Source of the DNA: Siphonodentalium dalli
Taxonomy: Eukaryota; Mollusca; Scaphopoda; Gadilida; Siphonodentaliidae
Direction of reading: 5' to 3'
Assembly: GCA_032622095.1 (NCBI GenBank)
Contig: CP136068.1
Coordinates: 53,628,443-53,692,442, forward strand
Length of the DNA: 64,000 nucleotides
Position 1 is the stretch's first letter. Every line of letters starts with the position of its first letter. The notes below the pieces were generated by a model. The model did no database searches. It was not told the origin of the DNA and saw only the letters and a list, made by a program, of their open reading frames with translations. This document shows positions 51,307 to 63,240 of this stretch, one piece after another. The position numbers and the translations under genes were made by a program.

Positions 51307-53333
51307 TAGAGACCTTTCGCAAAACTCACGTTTACGATTACGGATACGGATAGGGTACTACGTCACCAACATTTGTGTACTTTCTAATCGTTGTCGTATT
51401 TTACTATCCGCAATAACGGTTACGATTTCATGGTTTCTAATAAGCTCAAATAACACCTGAAATTTATTTTCTGCAATATATCACTTTACTCCGTTCGAGA
51501 CTGTATATGTATATCATGTAAACCATCCAGTTGTATTGAGCTACAACCTCGGGTGCTGTTTAGATTGACAATCACTGTACTCGTCGTCGTGAATCTCGAG
51601 CTTCCCGCGAAATAAGATCGCTATTCACAACGGATAGTAATCGCTGGCTGCGACACAACACTTTGCAGTAATATATAGAAGTACACTATGAAACCAGTCG
51701 CCAAAAAAACACGACTGACATGGATTTGGTGGTACTAAAAGAATATTTGGCACACCCACCAACATCACCGTGTCGACTTTGTTACGATTTGATAGGACAA
51801 ATCAGAAGTGATGCACATCAGCGAGCACATGCAGCAAACTTATGTCTGATTTCCTAAACCCAAAGAGGTGATATAGGCCTGGATAGGATAGGATAGGATA
51901 TTAATTGATTCCCAATACACATACACAGAGACGTGGCGACAGGGGGGGGGGGGGGGGGTTGGGGGTGGGGGGTGTCTCACCCCTCCAACATTGGTTAAAA
52001 TTTTCAACAGTTGGAAATTTCATACCTGACACAACATTAGTTGGAAATTTTACACCAACAATAGGTTGATAATGTTCTTGTAGTTTGATTTTCAAACAAC
52101 TTATTGTGGGGAATTTATTGTTTTTGGACCAATATTTGCATATTTTCCTTCTTTTGATAAAAATTTTGGACTGAAATGGCCATCAGTTAGAAATTTTCCA
52201 ACCTTAGGGGTGTCATGCAGGTTGGAAATTTCCAACACTTGGAAAGCTTGTGTCTTGGTCCCTCCCCGTGGCCAGTCAAAAACATCTAGTTAATTTAAGA
52301 AAATAATATTGTCCTACATTTGGTCAAAATTGTCACTGGAATTGTCATCAGTTGGAAATTTCCAACTCTATGAATGCTTGAGGCTAGTCTGGATGCCAGG
52401 ATTTTGCGATTTTCTTGTTCACGTTTAAAAAAAACTTTCGCCCGGTGTGTCCTGGTCCCTCCCCGTGGCCAATAAAAAACTGCTAATGAGTTTAAGAAAA
52501 CAATATTTTACTACATTTGGTTAAAATCGTTGACTGAAAATTTCCAAACTAAGGGAGAGAATGAGGTTTGAAATTTCCAACACTAGGAAAGTTTGAGGTC
52601 GGTCTAGATGCTAGGATTTTGCGATTTTCTTGTTTAGTTTTCACAATTTTCTCACACCGGGCCGAACAACCATGATCGGCCCGGTGGGTCCTGGTCTATT
52701 GTCCGTAGTCGTGTGCACACCCCCAACGGAAAACCCTCTAGCCACGTCCTTGCACATACATATTACATAATAATGATGACAATTATGGATAATTCTGTCG
52801 TAAATTGTGGGGGATGGCATAATCTGGCTAGACTGTCTTTCTGCAGAAATCGCGTTGAAATGAAATTGCGACTGAAAGGGTCTTGAAGTGGTGGCGTCGT
52901 GGTTGATGTGAGGTCCAAATTTAGGAACCGCTCTTCCCCCATCAGCATAACGCCTATCAGGTCATCCATATGATAACAACGAACTGAATTTCCACCACAT
53001 ATGACCTGGCATTTATACCTGTATTGCCATAATATAATCACGAGAATCCCGGGTCGTACGTTGTGACTGGTCGAATTATTGACCAATATAAACAGGTCAT
53101 GATTATCGCATTGTTGCAAATGAGACGATAAGTGAAGTATTAAGGGACTGTATACCAAAACACACGCTTTGAGTTGTAAAAGTGGTACGAAATAATGATG
53201 GTACGTGTTCGTCAAAACTCTTACGCGTAGTCGTTTTCCGAAAGGACTTTTTGGCCACACGGATAGACTTACGACTACGAATAGCTATCCGTATTCGTAA
53301 TCGTAAACGTGAGGATGCGAAAGGTCTCTAATA
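51304..53333. mobile_element. 2.0-kb DNA transposon with ~44-bp TIRs and TAATA duplication
   Basis: The body is 51309-53328. The left end GAGACCTTTCGCA then CTCACGTTTACGATTACGGA is repeated inverted at the right end with one 1-bp indel and few mismatches. TAATA at 51304-51308 and 53329-53333 fits a 5-bp target duplication. The interior contains a long G-run (~51943-51975) and several 'gttggaaattt' and 'tccaac' motifs (51990-52590). A minus-strand 165-codon frame at 52763-53260 begins inside the right TIR and shows no transposase motif. Probably non-autonomous; superfamily not assigned. Confidence 0.82.
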
Positions 53334-53343
53334 AACAATAAAC

Positions 53344-53433
53344 TCATTGAGGTCCCCAGAAGGTGAATTTGGTGATGCTAGCCCCTTATGTGGGATAGCA
53401 TCACTAAATTCACCCTCTAGGGACCTCATTGAA
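53344..53433. mobile_element. ~90-bp hairpin element, copy 3
   Basis: 'cattgaggtccccagaagg' on the left pairs with 'cctctagggacctcatt' on the right, with 'tgaatttggtgatgctag' in the arm as in copies 1 and 2. Confidence 0.82.
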
Positions 53434-53552
53434 GCAGCATGATGGCCACATATCTATATGTAACGTGTTTTGTCCATTCTTTTTTTTCTAAACTTAAAGT
53501 TTAAAATATGTCCACCCCTTATCTCCGTCATCTTAGATCAGATGTAATTCAA

Positions 53553-55029
53553 TGAATCGCAATGGGGTGAAGGATATCCACATGAATCACAATGGGGTGA
53601 AGGATATCCACATGAAATCACAATGGGGCGAAGGATATCCACACGAATCACAATGGGGCGAAGGATATCCACATGAATCACAATGGGGTGAAGGATATCC
53701 ACATGGATCACAATGGGGTGAAGGATATCCACATGAAACACAATGGGGTGAAGGATATCCTCATGAATCACAATGGGGCGAAGGATATCCACATGAATCA
53801 CATGGGGCGAAGGATATCCACATGAAATCACAATGGGGTGAAGGATATCCACATGAATCACAATGGGGCGAAGGATATCCACATGAATCACAATGGGGCG
53901 AAGGATATCCACATGAATCACAATGGGGTGAAGGATATCCACATGAATCACAATGGGGCGAAGGATATCCACATGAATCACAATGGGGCGAAGGATATCC
54001 ACATGAATCACAATGGGGCGAAGGATATCCACATGAATCACAATGGGGCGAAGGATATCCACATGAATCACAATGGGGTGAAGGATATCCACATGAATCA
54101 CAATGGGACGAAGGATATCCACATGAATCACAATGGGGCGAAGGATATCCACATGAATCACAATGGGGCGAAGGATATCCACATGAATCACAATGGGGAG
54201 AAGGATATCCACATGAATCACAATGGGGTGAAGGATATCCACATGAATCACAATGGGGCGAAGGATATCCACATGAATCACAATGGGTGGAAGGATATCC
54301 ACTTGAATCACAATGGGGTGAAGGATATCCACATGAATCACAATGGGGTGAAGGATAACCACATGAATCACAATGGGGCGAAGGGATATCCACATGAATC
54401 ACAATGGGGTGAAGGATAACCACATGAATCACAATGGGGCGAAGGATATCCACATGAAACACAATGGGGCGAAGGATATCCACATGAATCACAATGGGGT
54501 GAAGGATAACCACATGAATCACAATTGGGGCGAAGGATATCCACATGAAACACAATGGGGGTGAATGATAGCCACATGAATCACAATGGGGCGAAGGATA
54601 TCCACATGAATCACAATGGGGCGAAGGATAACCACATGAAACACAATGGGGTGAATGATATCCACATGAATCACAATGGGGTGGAAGGATATCCACACGA
54701 AACACAATGGGGTGAAGGATATCCACATGAAACACAATGGGGCGAAGGATATCCACATGAATCACATGGGTGAAGGATATCCACATGAATCACAATGGGG
54801 CGAAGGATATCCACATGAATCACAATGGGGCGACGGATATCCACATGAATAACAATGGGGTGAAGGATATCCACATGAATCACAATGGGGCGAAGGATAT
54901 CCACATAAAATCACAATGGGTGAAGGATATCCACATAATTCACAATGGGGTGAAGGATATCCACATGAATCGCAATGGGGGTGAAGGATATCCACATGAA
55001 TTCACAATGGGGTGAAGGATAGCCACATG
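53553..55029. repeat. 30-bp satellite, ~49 copies
   Basis: Tandem units of 'gaatcacaatggggcg' plus 'aaggatatccacat'. C/T changes at 'gggg(c/t)g' are common, and 1-bp indels increase towards the right end. The open frames in several phases follow from a unit length divisible by 3. Confidence 0.97.
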
Positions 55030-58000
55030 AAGTGGGCTTCGTTCAGTCGTCTCAGACCATGAAGGATATCCACATGCAGTGGGGTTCGTTCCACATGCAG
55101 TGGGCTTCGTTCTGTTATCGCAGGCCAGATTGAAGGATATTCACATGCAGTGGTTTCGTTCTGTTATCGCAGGCCAGATTGAAGGATATCCACACGCAGT
55201 GTGCTTCTTATTGTTATTGCAGGCCAGATTGAAGGATATCCACATGCAGTGGGCTTCGTTCTGTTATCGCAGGCCAGATTGAAGGATATCCACATGCAGT
55301 GTGCTTCTTTCTGTTATCGCAGGACAGAATGAAGGATATCCACATGCAGTGGGCTTCGTTCTGTTATCGCAGGCCAGATTGAAGGATATCCATATGCAGT
55401 GGGCTTCGTTCCCATGCAGTGGGCTTCGTTCTGTTATCACAGTCCAGATTGAAGGATATCCACATAGAGTGGGCTTCGATCTGTATCACAGGCCAGATTG
55501 AAGGATATCCACATGCAGTGGGCTTCGTTCTGTTATCACATGCCCAGATTGAAGGATATCCACATGCAGGGGCTTCGTTCTGTTATCACAGGCCAGATTG
55601 AAGGGATATCCACATGCAGTGGGCTTCGTTCTGTTTATCACATGCCAGATTGAAGGATATCCACATGCAGTGGGCTTCGTTCTGTTATCACAGTCCAGAT
55701 TGAAGGATATCCACATAGAGTGGGCTTCGTTCTGTTATCGCAGTCCAGATTGAAGGATATCCACATAGAGTGGGCTTCGTTCTGTTATCACAGGCCAGAT
55801 TGAAGGATATCCACATGCAGTGGGCTTCGTTCTGTTATCACAGGCCAGATTGAAGAATATCCACATTCAGTGGGCTTCGTTCCACTTGCAGTGGGCTTCG
55901 TTCTCTCATCGGGAGGCCAGATTGAAGGATATCCACATGCAGTGGGCTTCGTTCTGTTATCGCAGGCCAGATTGTAGGATATCCACATGCAGTGGGCTTC
56001 GTTCCAAATGCAGTGGGCTTCGTTCCAAATACAGTGGGCTTCGTTCCACATGCAGTGGGCTTCGTTCTGTTAGCGCAGGCCAGATTGAAGGATATCCACA
56101 TGCAGTGGGCTTCGTTCCCATGCAGTGGGCATCGTTCTGTTATCACAGGCCAGATTGAAGGATATCCACGTGCAGTGGGCTTCGTTCTGTTATCGCAGGC
56201 CAGATTGTAGGATATCCACATGCAGTGGGCTTCGTTCCAAATGCAGTGGGCTTCGTTCCAAATACAGTGGGCTTCGTTACACATGCAGTGGGCTTCGTTC
56301 TGTTATCACAGGCCAGATTGAAGGATATCCACATGCAGTGGGCTTCGTTCTGTTATCACAGGCCAGATTGAAGGTTATCCATATGCAGTGTGCTTCGTTC
56401 CAGATGCAATGGGCTTCGTTCTGTTATTACATGCCAGATTGAAGGATATCCACATGCAGTGGGCTTCGTTCTGTTGTCGCAGGCCAGATTGAAGGATATC
56501 CACATGCAGTGTGCTTCGTTCCAGATGCAGTGGGCTTCGTTCTGTTATCACAGGCCAGATTGAAGGATATCCACATAGAGTGGGCTTCGTTCTGTTATCA
56601 CAGGCCAGATTGAAGGATATCCACATGCAGTGGGCTTCGTTCTGTTATCACAGGCCAGATTGAAGGATATCCACATGCAGTGGGCTTCGTTCTGTTATCA
56701 CAGGCCAGATTGAAGAATATCCACATGCAGTGGGCTTCGTTCCACTTGCAGTGGGCTTCGTTCTCTCATCGGAGGCCAGATTGAAGGATATCCACATGCA
56801 GTGTGCTTCGTTCTGTTATCACAGGCCAGATTGAAGGATATCCACATGCAGTGGGCTTCGTTCTGTTATCGCAGGCCATATTGTAGGATATCCACATGCA
56901 GTGGGCTTCGTTCCAAATGCAGTGGGCTTCGTTCCAAATACAGTGGGCTTAGTTCCACATGCAGTGGGCTTCGTTCTGTTAGCGCAGACCAGATTGAAGG
57001 ATATCCACATGCAGTGGGCTTCGTTCCCATGCAGTGGGCATCGTTCTGTTATCACAGGCCAGATTGAAGGATATCGACATGCAGTGGGCTTCGTTCTGTT
57101 ATCGCAGGCCAGATTGTAGGATATCCACATGCAGTGGGCTTCGTTCCAAATGCAGTGGGCTTCGTTCCAAATACAGTGGGCTTCGTTCCACGTGCAGTGG
57201 GCTTCGTTCTGTTATCACAGGCCAGATTGAAGGATATCCACATGCAGTGGGCTTCGTTCTGTTATCACAGGCCAGATTGAAGGATATCCACACGCAGTGG
57301 GCTTCGTTCTGTTATCGCAGGCCAGACTGTAGGATATCCACATGCAGTGGGCTTCGTTCCAAATGCAGTGGGCTTCGTTCCAAATACAGAGGGCTTCGTT
57401 CCACATGCAGTGGGCTTCGTTCTGTTAGCGCAGGCCAGATTGAAGGATATCCACATGCAGTGGGCTTCGTTCTGTTATCACAGGCCAGATTGAAGGTTAT
57501 CCACATGCAGTGTGCTTCATTCCAGATGCAGTGGGCTTCGTTCTGTTATCACATGCCAGATTGAAGGATATCCACATGCAGTGGGCTTCGTTCTGTTGTC
57601 GCAGGCCAGATTGAAGGATATCCACATGCAGTGTGCTTCGTTCCAGATGCAGTGGGCTTCGTTCTGTTATCACAGGCCAGATTGAAGGATATCCACATAG
57701 AGTGGGCTTCGTTCTGTTAGCGCAGGCCAGATTGAAGGATATCCACATGCAGTGGGCTTCGTTCCACATGCAGTGGGCTTCGTTCCAGATGCAATGGGCT
57801 TCGTTCTGTTATCACAGGCCAGATTGAAGGATATCCACATGCAGTGGGCTTCGTTCTGTTATCGCAGGCCAGATTGAAGGATATCCACATGCAGTGGGCT
57901 TCGTTCTGTTATCACAGGCCAGATTGAAGGATATCCACATACAGTGTGCTTCGTTCCAGATGCAATGGGCTTCGTTCTGTTATCACATGCCATATTGAAG

Positions 58001-61000
58001 GATATCCACATGCAGTGGGCTTCGTTCTGTTGTCGCAGGCCAGATTGAAGGATATACACATGCAGTGGGCTTCGTTCTATTATTGCAGGCCAGATTGAAA
58101 GATATCCACATGCAGTGGGCTTCGTTCTGTTATCGCAGGCCAGATTGAAGGATATCCACATGCAGTGTGCTTCGTTCCAGATGCAGTGGGCTTCGTTCTG
58201 TTATCACATGCCAGATTGAAGGATATCCACATGCAGTGGGCTTCGTTCTGTTGTCGCAGGCCAGATTGAAGGATATCCACATGCAGTGGGATTAGTTTTG
58301 TTATCGCAGGCCATATTGACGGATATCCACAGGCAGTGGGCTTCGTTCTGTTATCACAGGCCAGATTGAATGATATCCACATGCAGTGGGCTTCGTTCTG
58401 TTATCACAGGCCGTATTGAAGGATATCCGCATGCAGTGGGCTTCGTTCTGTTGTCGCAGGCCAGATTGAAGGATATCCACATGCAGTGGGATTCGTTTTG
58501 TTATCGCAGGCCATATTGACGGATATCCACAGGCAGTGGGCTTCGTTCTGTTATCACAGGCCAGATTGAATGATATCCACATGCAGTGGGCTTCGTTCTG
58601 TTATCACAGGCCGTATTGAAGGATATCCGCACGCAGTGGGCTTCGTTCTGTTATCACAGGCCAGATTGAAGGATATCCACATGCAGTGTGCTTCGTTCCA
58701 GATGCAGTGGGCTTCGTTCTGTTATCACATGCCAGATTGAAGGATATCCACAGGCAGTGGGCTTCGTTCTGTTATCGCAGGCCAGATTGAAGGATATCCA
58801 CATGTAGTGGGCTTCGTTCCAGATGCAGTGGGCTTCGTTCTGTTATCACAGGCCAGATTGAAGGATATCCACATAGAGTGGGCTTCGTTCTGTTATCACA
58901 GGCCATATTGAAGGATATCCACATGCAGTGGGCTTCGTTCTGTTATCACAGGCCAGATTGAAGGATATCCACATGCAGTGGGCTTCGTTCTGTTATCACA
59001 GGCCAGATTGAAGAATATCCACATGCAGTGGGCTTCGTACCACTTGCAATGGGCTTCGTTCTCTCATCGGAGGCCAGATTGAAGGATATCCACATGCAGT
59101 GTGCTTCGTTCTGTTATCACAGGCCAGATTGAAGGATATCCACATGCAGTGGGCTTCGTTCTGTTATCGCAGGCCAGATTGTAGGATATCCACATGCAGT
59201 GGGCTTCGTTCCAAATGCAGTGGGCTTCGTTCCAAATACAGTGGGCTTCGTTCCACATGCAGTGGGCTTCGTTCTGTTGTCGCAGGCCAGATTGAAGGAT
59301 ATCCACATGCAGTGGGCTTCGTTCCCATGCAGTGGGCATCGTTCTGTTATCACAGGCCAGATTGAAGGATATCCACATGCAGTGGGCTTCGTTCTGTTAT
59401 CGCAGGCCAGATTGTAGGATATCCACATGCAGTGGGCTTCGTTCCAAATGCAGTGGGCTTCGTTCCAAATACAGTGGGCTTCGTTCCACATGAAGTGGGC
59501 TTCGTTCTGTTACCACAGGCCAGATTGAAGGATATCCACATGCAGTGGGCTTCGTTCTGTTATCACAGGCCAGATTGAAGGTTATCCACATGCAGTGTGC
59601 TTCGTTCCAGATGCAGTGGGCTTCGTTCTGTTATCGCATGCCAGATTGAAGGATATCCACATGCAGTGGGCTTCGTTCTGTTGTCGCAGGCCAGATTGAA
59701 GGATATCCACATGCAGTGTGCTTCGTTCCAGATGCAGTGGGCTTCGTTCTGTTATCACCGGCCAGATTAAAGGATATCCACATAGAGTGGGCTTCGTTCT
59801 GTTATCGCAGGCCAGATTGAAGGATATCCACATTCAGTGTGCTTCGTTCCAGATACAGTGGGCTTCGTTCTGTTATCACCGGCCAGATTAAAGGATATCC
59901 ACATAGAGTGGGCTTCGTTCTGTTATCACAGGCCAGATTGTAGGATATCCACATGCAGTGGGCTTCGTTCCAAATGCAGTGGGCTTCGTTCCAAATACAT
60001 GGGCTTCATTCCACATGAAGTGGGCTTCGTTCTGTTATCACAGGCCAGATTGAAGGATATCCACATGCAGTGGGCTTCGTTCTGTTATCACAGGCCAGAT
60101 TGAAGGTTATCCACATGCAGTGTGCTTCGTTCCAGATGCAGTGGGCTTCGTTCTGTTATCGCATGCCAGATTGAAGGATATCCACATGCAGTGGGCTTCG
60201 TTCTGTTGTCGCAGGCCAGATTGAAGGATATCCACATGCAGTGTGCTTCGTTCCAGATGCAGTGGGCTTCGTTCTGTTATCGCATGCCAGATTGAAGGAT
60301 ATCCACATGCAGTGGGCTTCGTTCTGTTAGCGGAGGCCAGATTGAAGGATACCCACATGCAGTGGGCTTCGTTCCCATGCAGTGGGCATCGTTCTGTTAT
60401 CACAGGCCAGATTGAAGGATATCCACATGCAGTGGGCTTCGTTCTGTTATCGCAGGCCAGATTGTAGGATATCCACATGCAGTGGGCTTCGTTCCAAATG
60501 CAGTGGGCTTCGTTCTAAATACAGTGGGCTTCGTTCCACATGAAGTGGGCTTCGTTCTGTTATCACAGGCCAGATTGAAGGATATCCACATGCAGTGGGC
60601 TTCGTTCTGTTATCACAGGCCAGATTGAAGGTTATCCACATGCAGTGTGCTTCGTTCCAGATGCAGTGGGCTTCGTTCTGTTATCGCATGCCAGATTGAA
60701 GGATATCCACATGCAGTGGGCTTCGTTCTGTTGTCGCAGGCCAGATTGAAGGATATCCACATGCAGTGTGCTTCGTTCCAGATGCAGTGGGCTTCGTTCT
60801 GTTATCACCGGCCAGATTAAAGGATATCCACATAGAGTGGGCTTCGTTCTGTTAGCGCAGGCCAGATTGAAGTATATCCACATGAAGTGGGCTTCGTTCC
60901 ACATGCAGTGGGCTTCGTTCCAAATGCAGTGGGCTTTGTTCCACATGCAGTGGGCTTCGTTCCACATGCAGTGTGCTTCGTTCCAGATGCGGTGGGCTTC

Positions 61001-63181
61001 GTTCTGTTATCACCGGCCAGATTGAAGGATATCCACATAGAGTGGGCTTCGTTCTGTTATCACAGGCCAGATTGAAGGATATCCACATGCAGTGGGCTTC
61101 GTTCTGTTTTCGCAGGCCAGATTGAAGGATATCCACATGCAGTGGGCTTCGTTCTGTTATCACAGGCCAGATTGAAGGATATCAACATGCAGTGTGCTTC
61201 GTTCCAGATGCAGTGGGCTTCGTTCTGTTATCACATGCCATATTGAATGATATCCACATGCAGTGGGCTTCGTTCTGTTGTCGCAGGCCAGATTGAAGGA
61301 TATCCACATGCAGTGGGCTTCGTTCTATTGTTGCAGGCCAGATTGAAAGATATCCACATGCAGTGGGCTTCGTTCTGTTATCGCAGGCCAGATTGAAGGA
61401 TATCCACATGCAGTGTGCTTCGTTCCAGATGCAGTGGGCTTCGTTCTATTATCACATGCCAGATTGAAGGATATCCACATGCAGTGGGCTTCGTTCTGTT
61501 GTCGCAGGCCAGCTTGAAGGATATCCACATGCATTGGGATTCGTTTTGTTATCGCAGGCCATATTGACGGATATCCACAGGCATTGGGCTTCGTTCTGTT
61601 ATCACAGGCCAGATTGAATGATATCCACATGCAGTGGGCTTCGTTCTGTTATCACAGGCCGTATTGAAGGATATCCGCATGCAGTGGGCTTCGTTCTGTT
61701 GTCGCAGGCCAGATTGAAGGATATCCACATGCAGTGGGATTCGTTTTGTTATCGCAGGCCATATTGACGGATATCCACAGGCAGTGGGCTTCGTTCTGTT
61801 ACCACAGGCCAGATTGAATGATATCCACATGCAGTGGGCTTCGTTCTGTTATCACAGGCCGTATTGAAGGATATCCGCATGCAGTGGACTTCGTTATGTT
61901 ATCACAGGCCAGATTGAAGGATATCCACATGCAGTGGGCTTCGTTCCAGATGCAGTGGGCTTCGTTCTGTTATCGCATGCCAGATTGAAGGATATCCACA
62001 TGCAGTGGGCTTCGTTCTGTTGTCGCAGGCCAGATTGAAGGATATCCACATGCAGTGGGCTTCGTTCCAGATGCAGTGGGCTTCGTTATGTTATCACAGG
62101 CCAAATTGAAGGACATCCACATAGAGTGGGCTTCGTTCTGTTGGGGCGGGCCACCCACCCATGCCGTCAAATCGGTCGAAATCCTTACCGTTCTCGAAAA
62201 TGGTCCATACCCCATGGTCCTTAAATATGGGTGTGGGGTCGGGGTGTTTCTAGGTGGTATTTGGTCCCGACCCCGACCCCACAGGCCATATTTAAGGATA
62301 TCCACATGCAGTGGGCTTCGTTCTGTTATCACAGGCCAGATTGAAGGATATCCACATGCAGTGGGCTTCGTTCTGTTATCACAGGCCAGATTGAAGAATA
62401 TCCACATGCAGTGGGCTTCGTTCCACTTGCAGTGGGCTTCGTTCTCTAATCGGAGGCCAGATTGAAGGATATCCACATGCAGTGTGCTTCGTTCTGTTAT
62501 CACAGGCCAGATTGAAGGATATCCACATGCAGTGGGCTTCGTTCTGTTATCGCAGGGCAGATTGTAGGATATCCACATGCAGTGGGCTTCGTTCCAAATG
62601 CAGTGGGCTTCGTTCCAAATACAGTGGGCTTCGTTCCACATGCAGTGGGCTTCGTTCTGTTAGCGCAGGCCAGATTGAAGGATATCCACATGCAGTGGGC
62701 TTCGTTCGCATGCAGTGGGCATCGTTCTGTTATCACAGGCCAGATTGAAGGATATCCACATGCAGTGGGCTTCGTTCTGTTATCGCAGGCCAGATTGTAG
62801 GATATCCACATGCAGTGGGCTTCGTTCCAAATACAGTGGGCTTCGTTCCACATGCAGTGGGCTTCGTTCTGTTATCACAGGCCAGATTGAAGGATATCCA
62901 CATGAGTGGGCTTCGTTCTGTTATCACTGGGCAGATTGAAGGTTACCCACATGCAGTGTGCTTCGTTCCAGATGCAGTGGGCTTCGTTCTGTTATCACAT
63001 GCCATATTGAAGGATATCCACATGCAGTGGGCTTCGTTCTGTTGTCGCAGGCCAGATTGAAGGATATCCACATGCAGTGTGCTTCGTTCCAGATGCAGTG
63101 GGCTTCGTTCTGTTTTCACAGGCCAGATTGAAGGATATCCACATAGAGTGGGCTTCGTTCTGTTAGCGCAGGCCAGATTGA
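55030..63181. repeat. 50-bp satellite with 20-bp sub-units, ~8.15 kb
   Basis: The main unit is 'gcagtgggcttcgttctg', 'ttatcacaggccag', 'attgaaggatatccacat'. Short ~20-bp units ('gcagtgggcttcgttccaaa' type) are interspersed. Blocks recur in the same order as higher-order repeats; for example the 'gaagaatatcc...cacttgca...ctctcatcgg' block occurs near 55853, 56713, 59012 and 62394. It shares 'gaaggatatccacat' with the adjacent 30-bp array. Confidence 0.97.
62142..62281 (-). repeat. Inverted, partly deleted monomer of the 63241-64000 array inside the 50-bp satellite
   Basis: The sequence 'ggggcgggccacccacccat', 'gccgtcaaatcggtcgaaat', 'ccttaccgttctcgaaaatg' is the reverse complement of the unit at 63241 onward. 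The GC-rich 'ggggggtgccaccccgaggg' part is replaced by 'ggtccttaaatatggg'. Confidence 0.9.
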
Positions 63182-63240
63182 CAGACATAACAATTGGAAC
63201 TTATTCCCTATTCCTTATTCCTTATTTTCAAAAATGTCGC

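Noticed and set aside
52763-53260. 165-codon minus-strand frame in the 2-kb TIR element as a possible transposase
   Set aside because: It begins inside the TIR and shows no catalytic or DNA-binding motif that I can recognise.
53538-63180. Many overlapping frames in the 30-bp and 50-bp satellites, some of them 100-340 codons long
   Set aside because: They are translations of tandem repeats in several phases and on both strands. There are no conserved domains and no consistent start or end.
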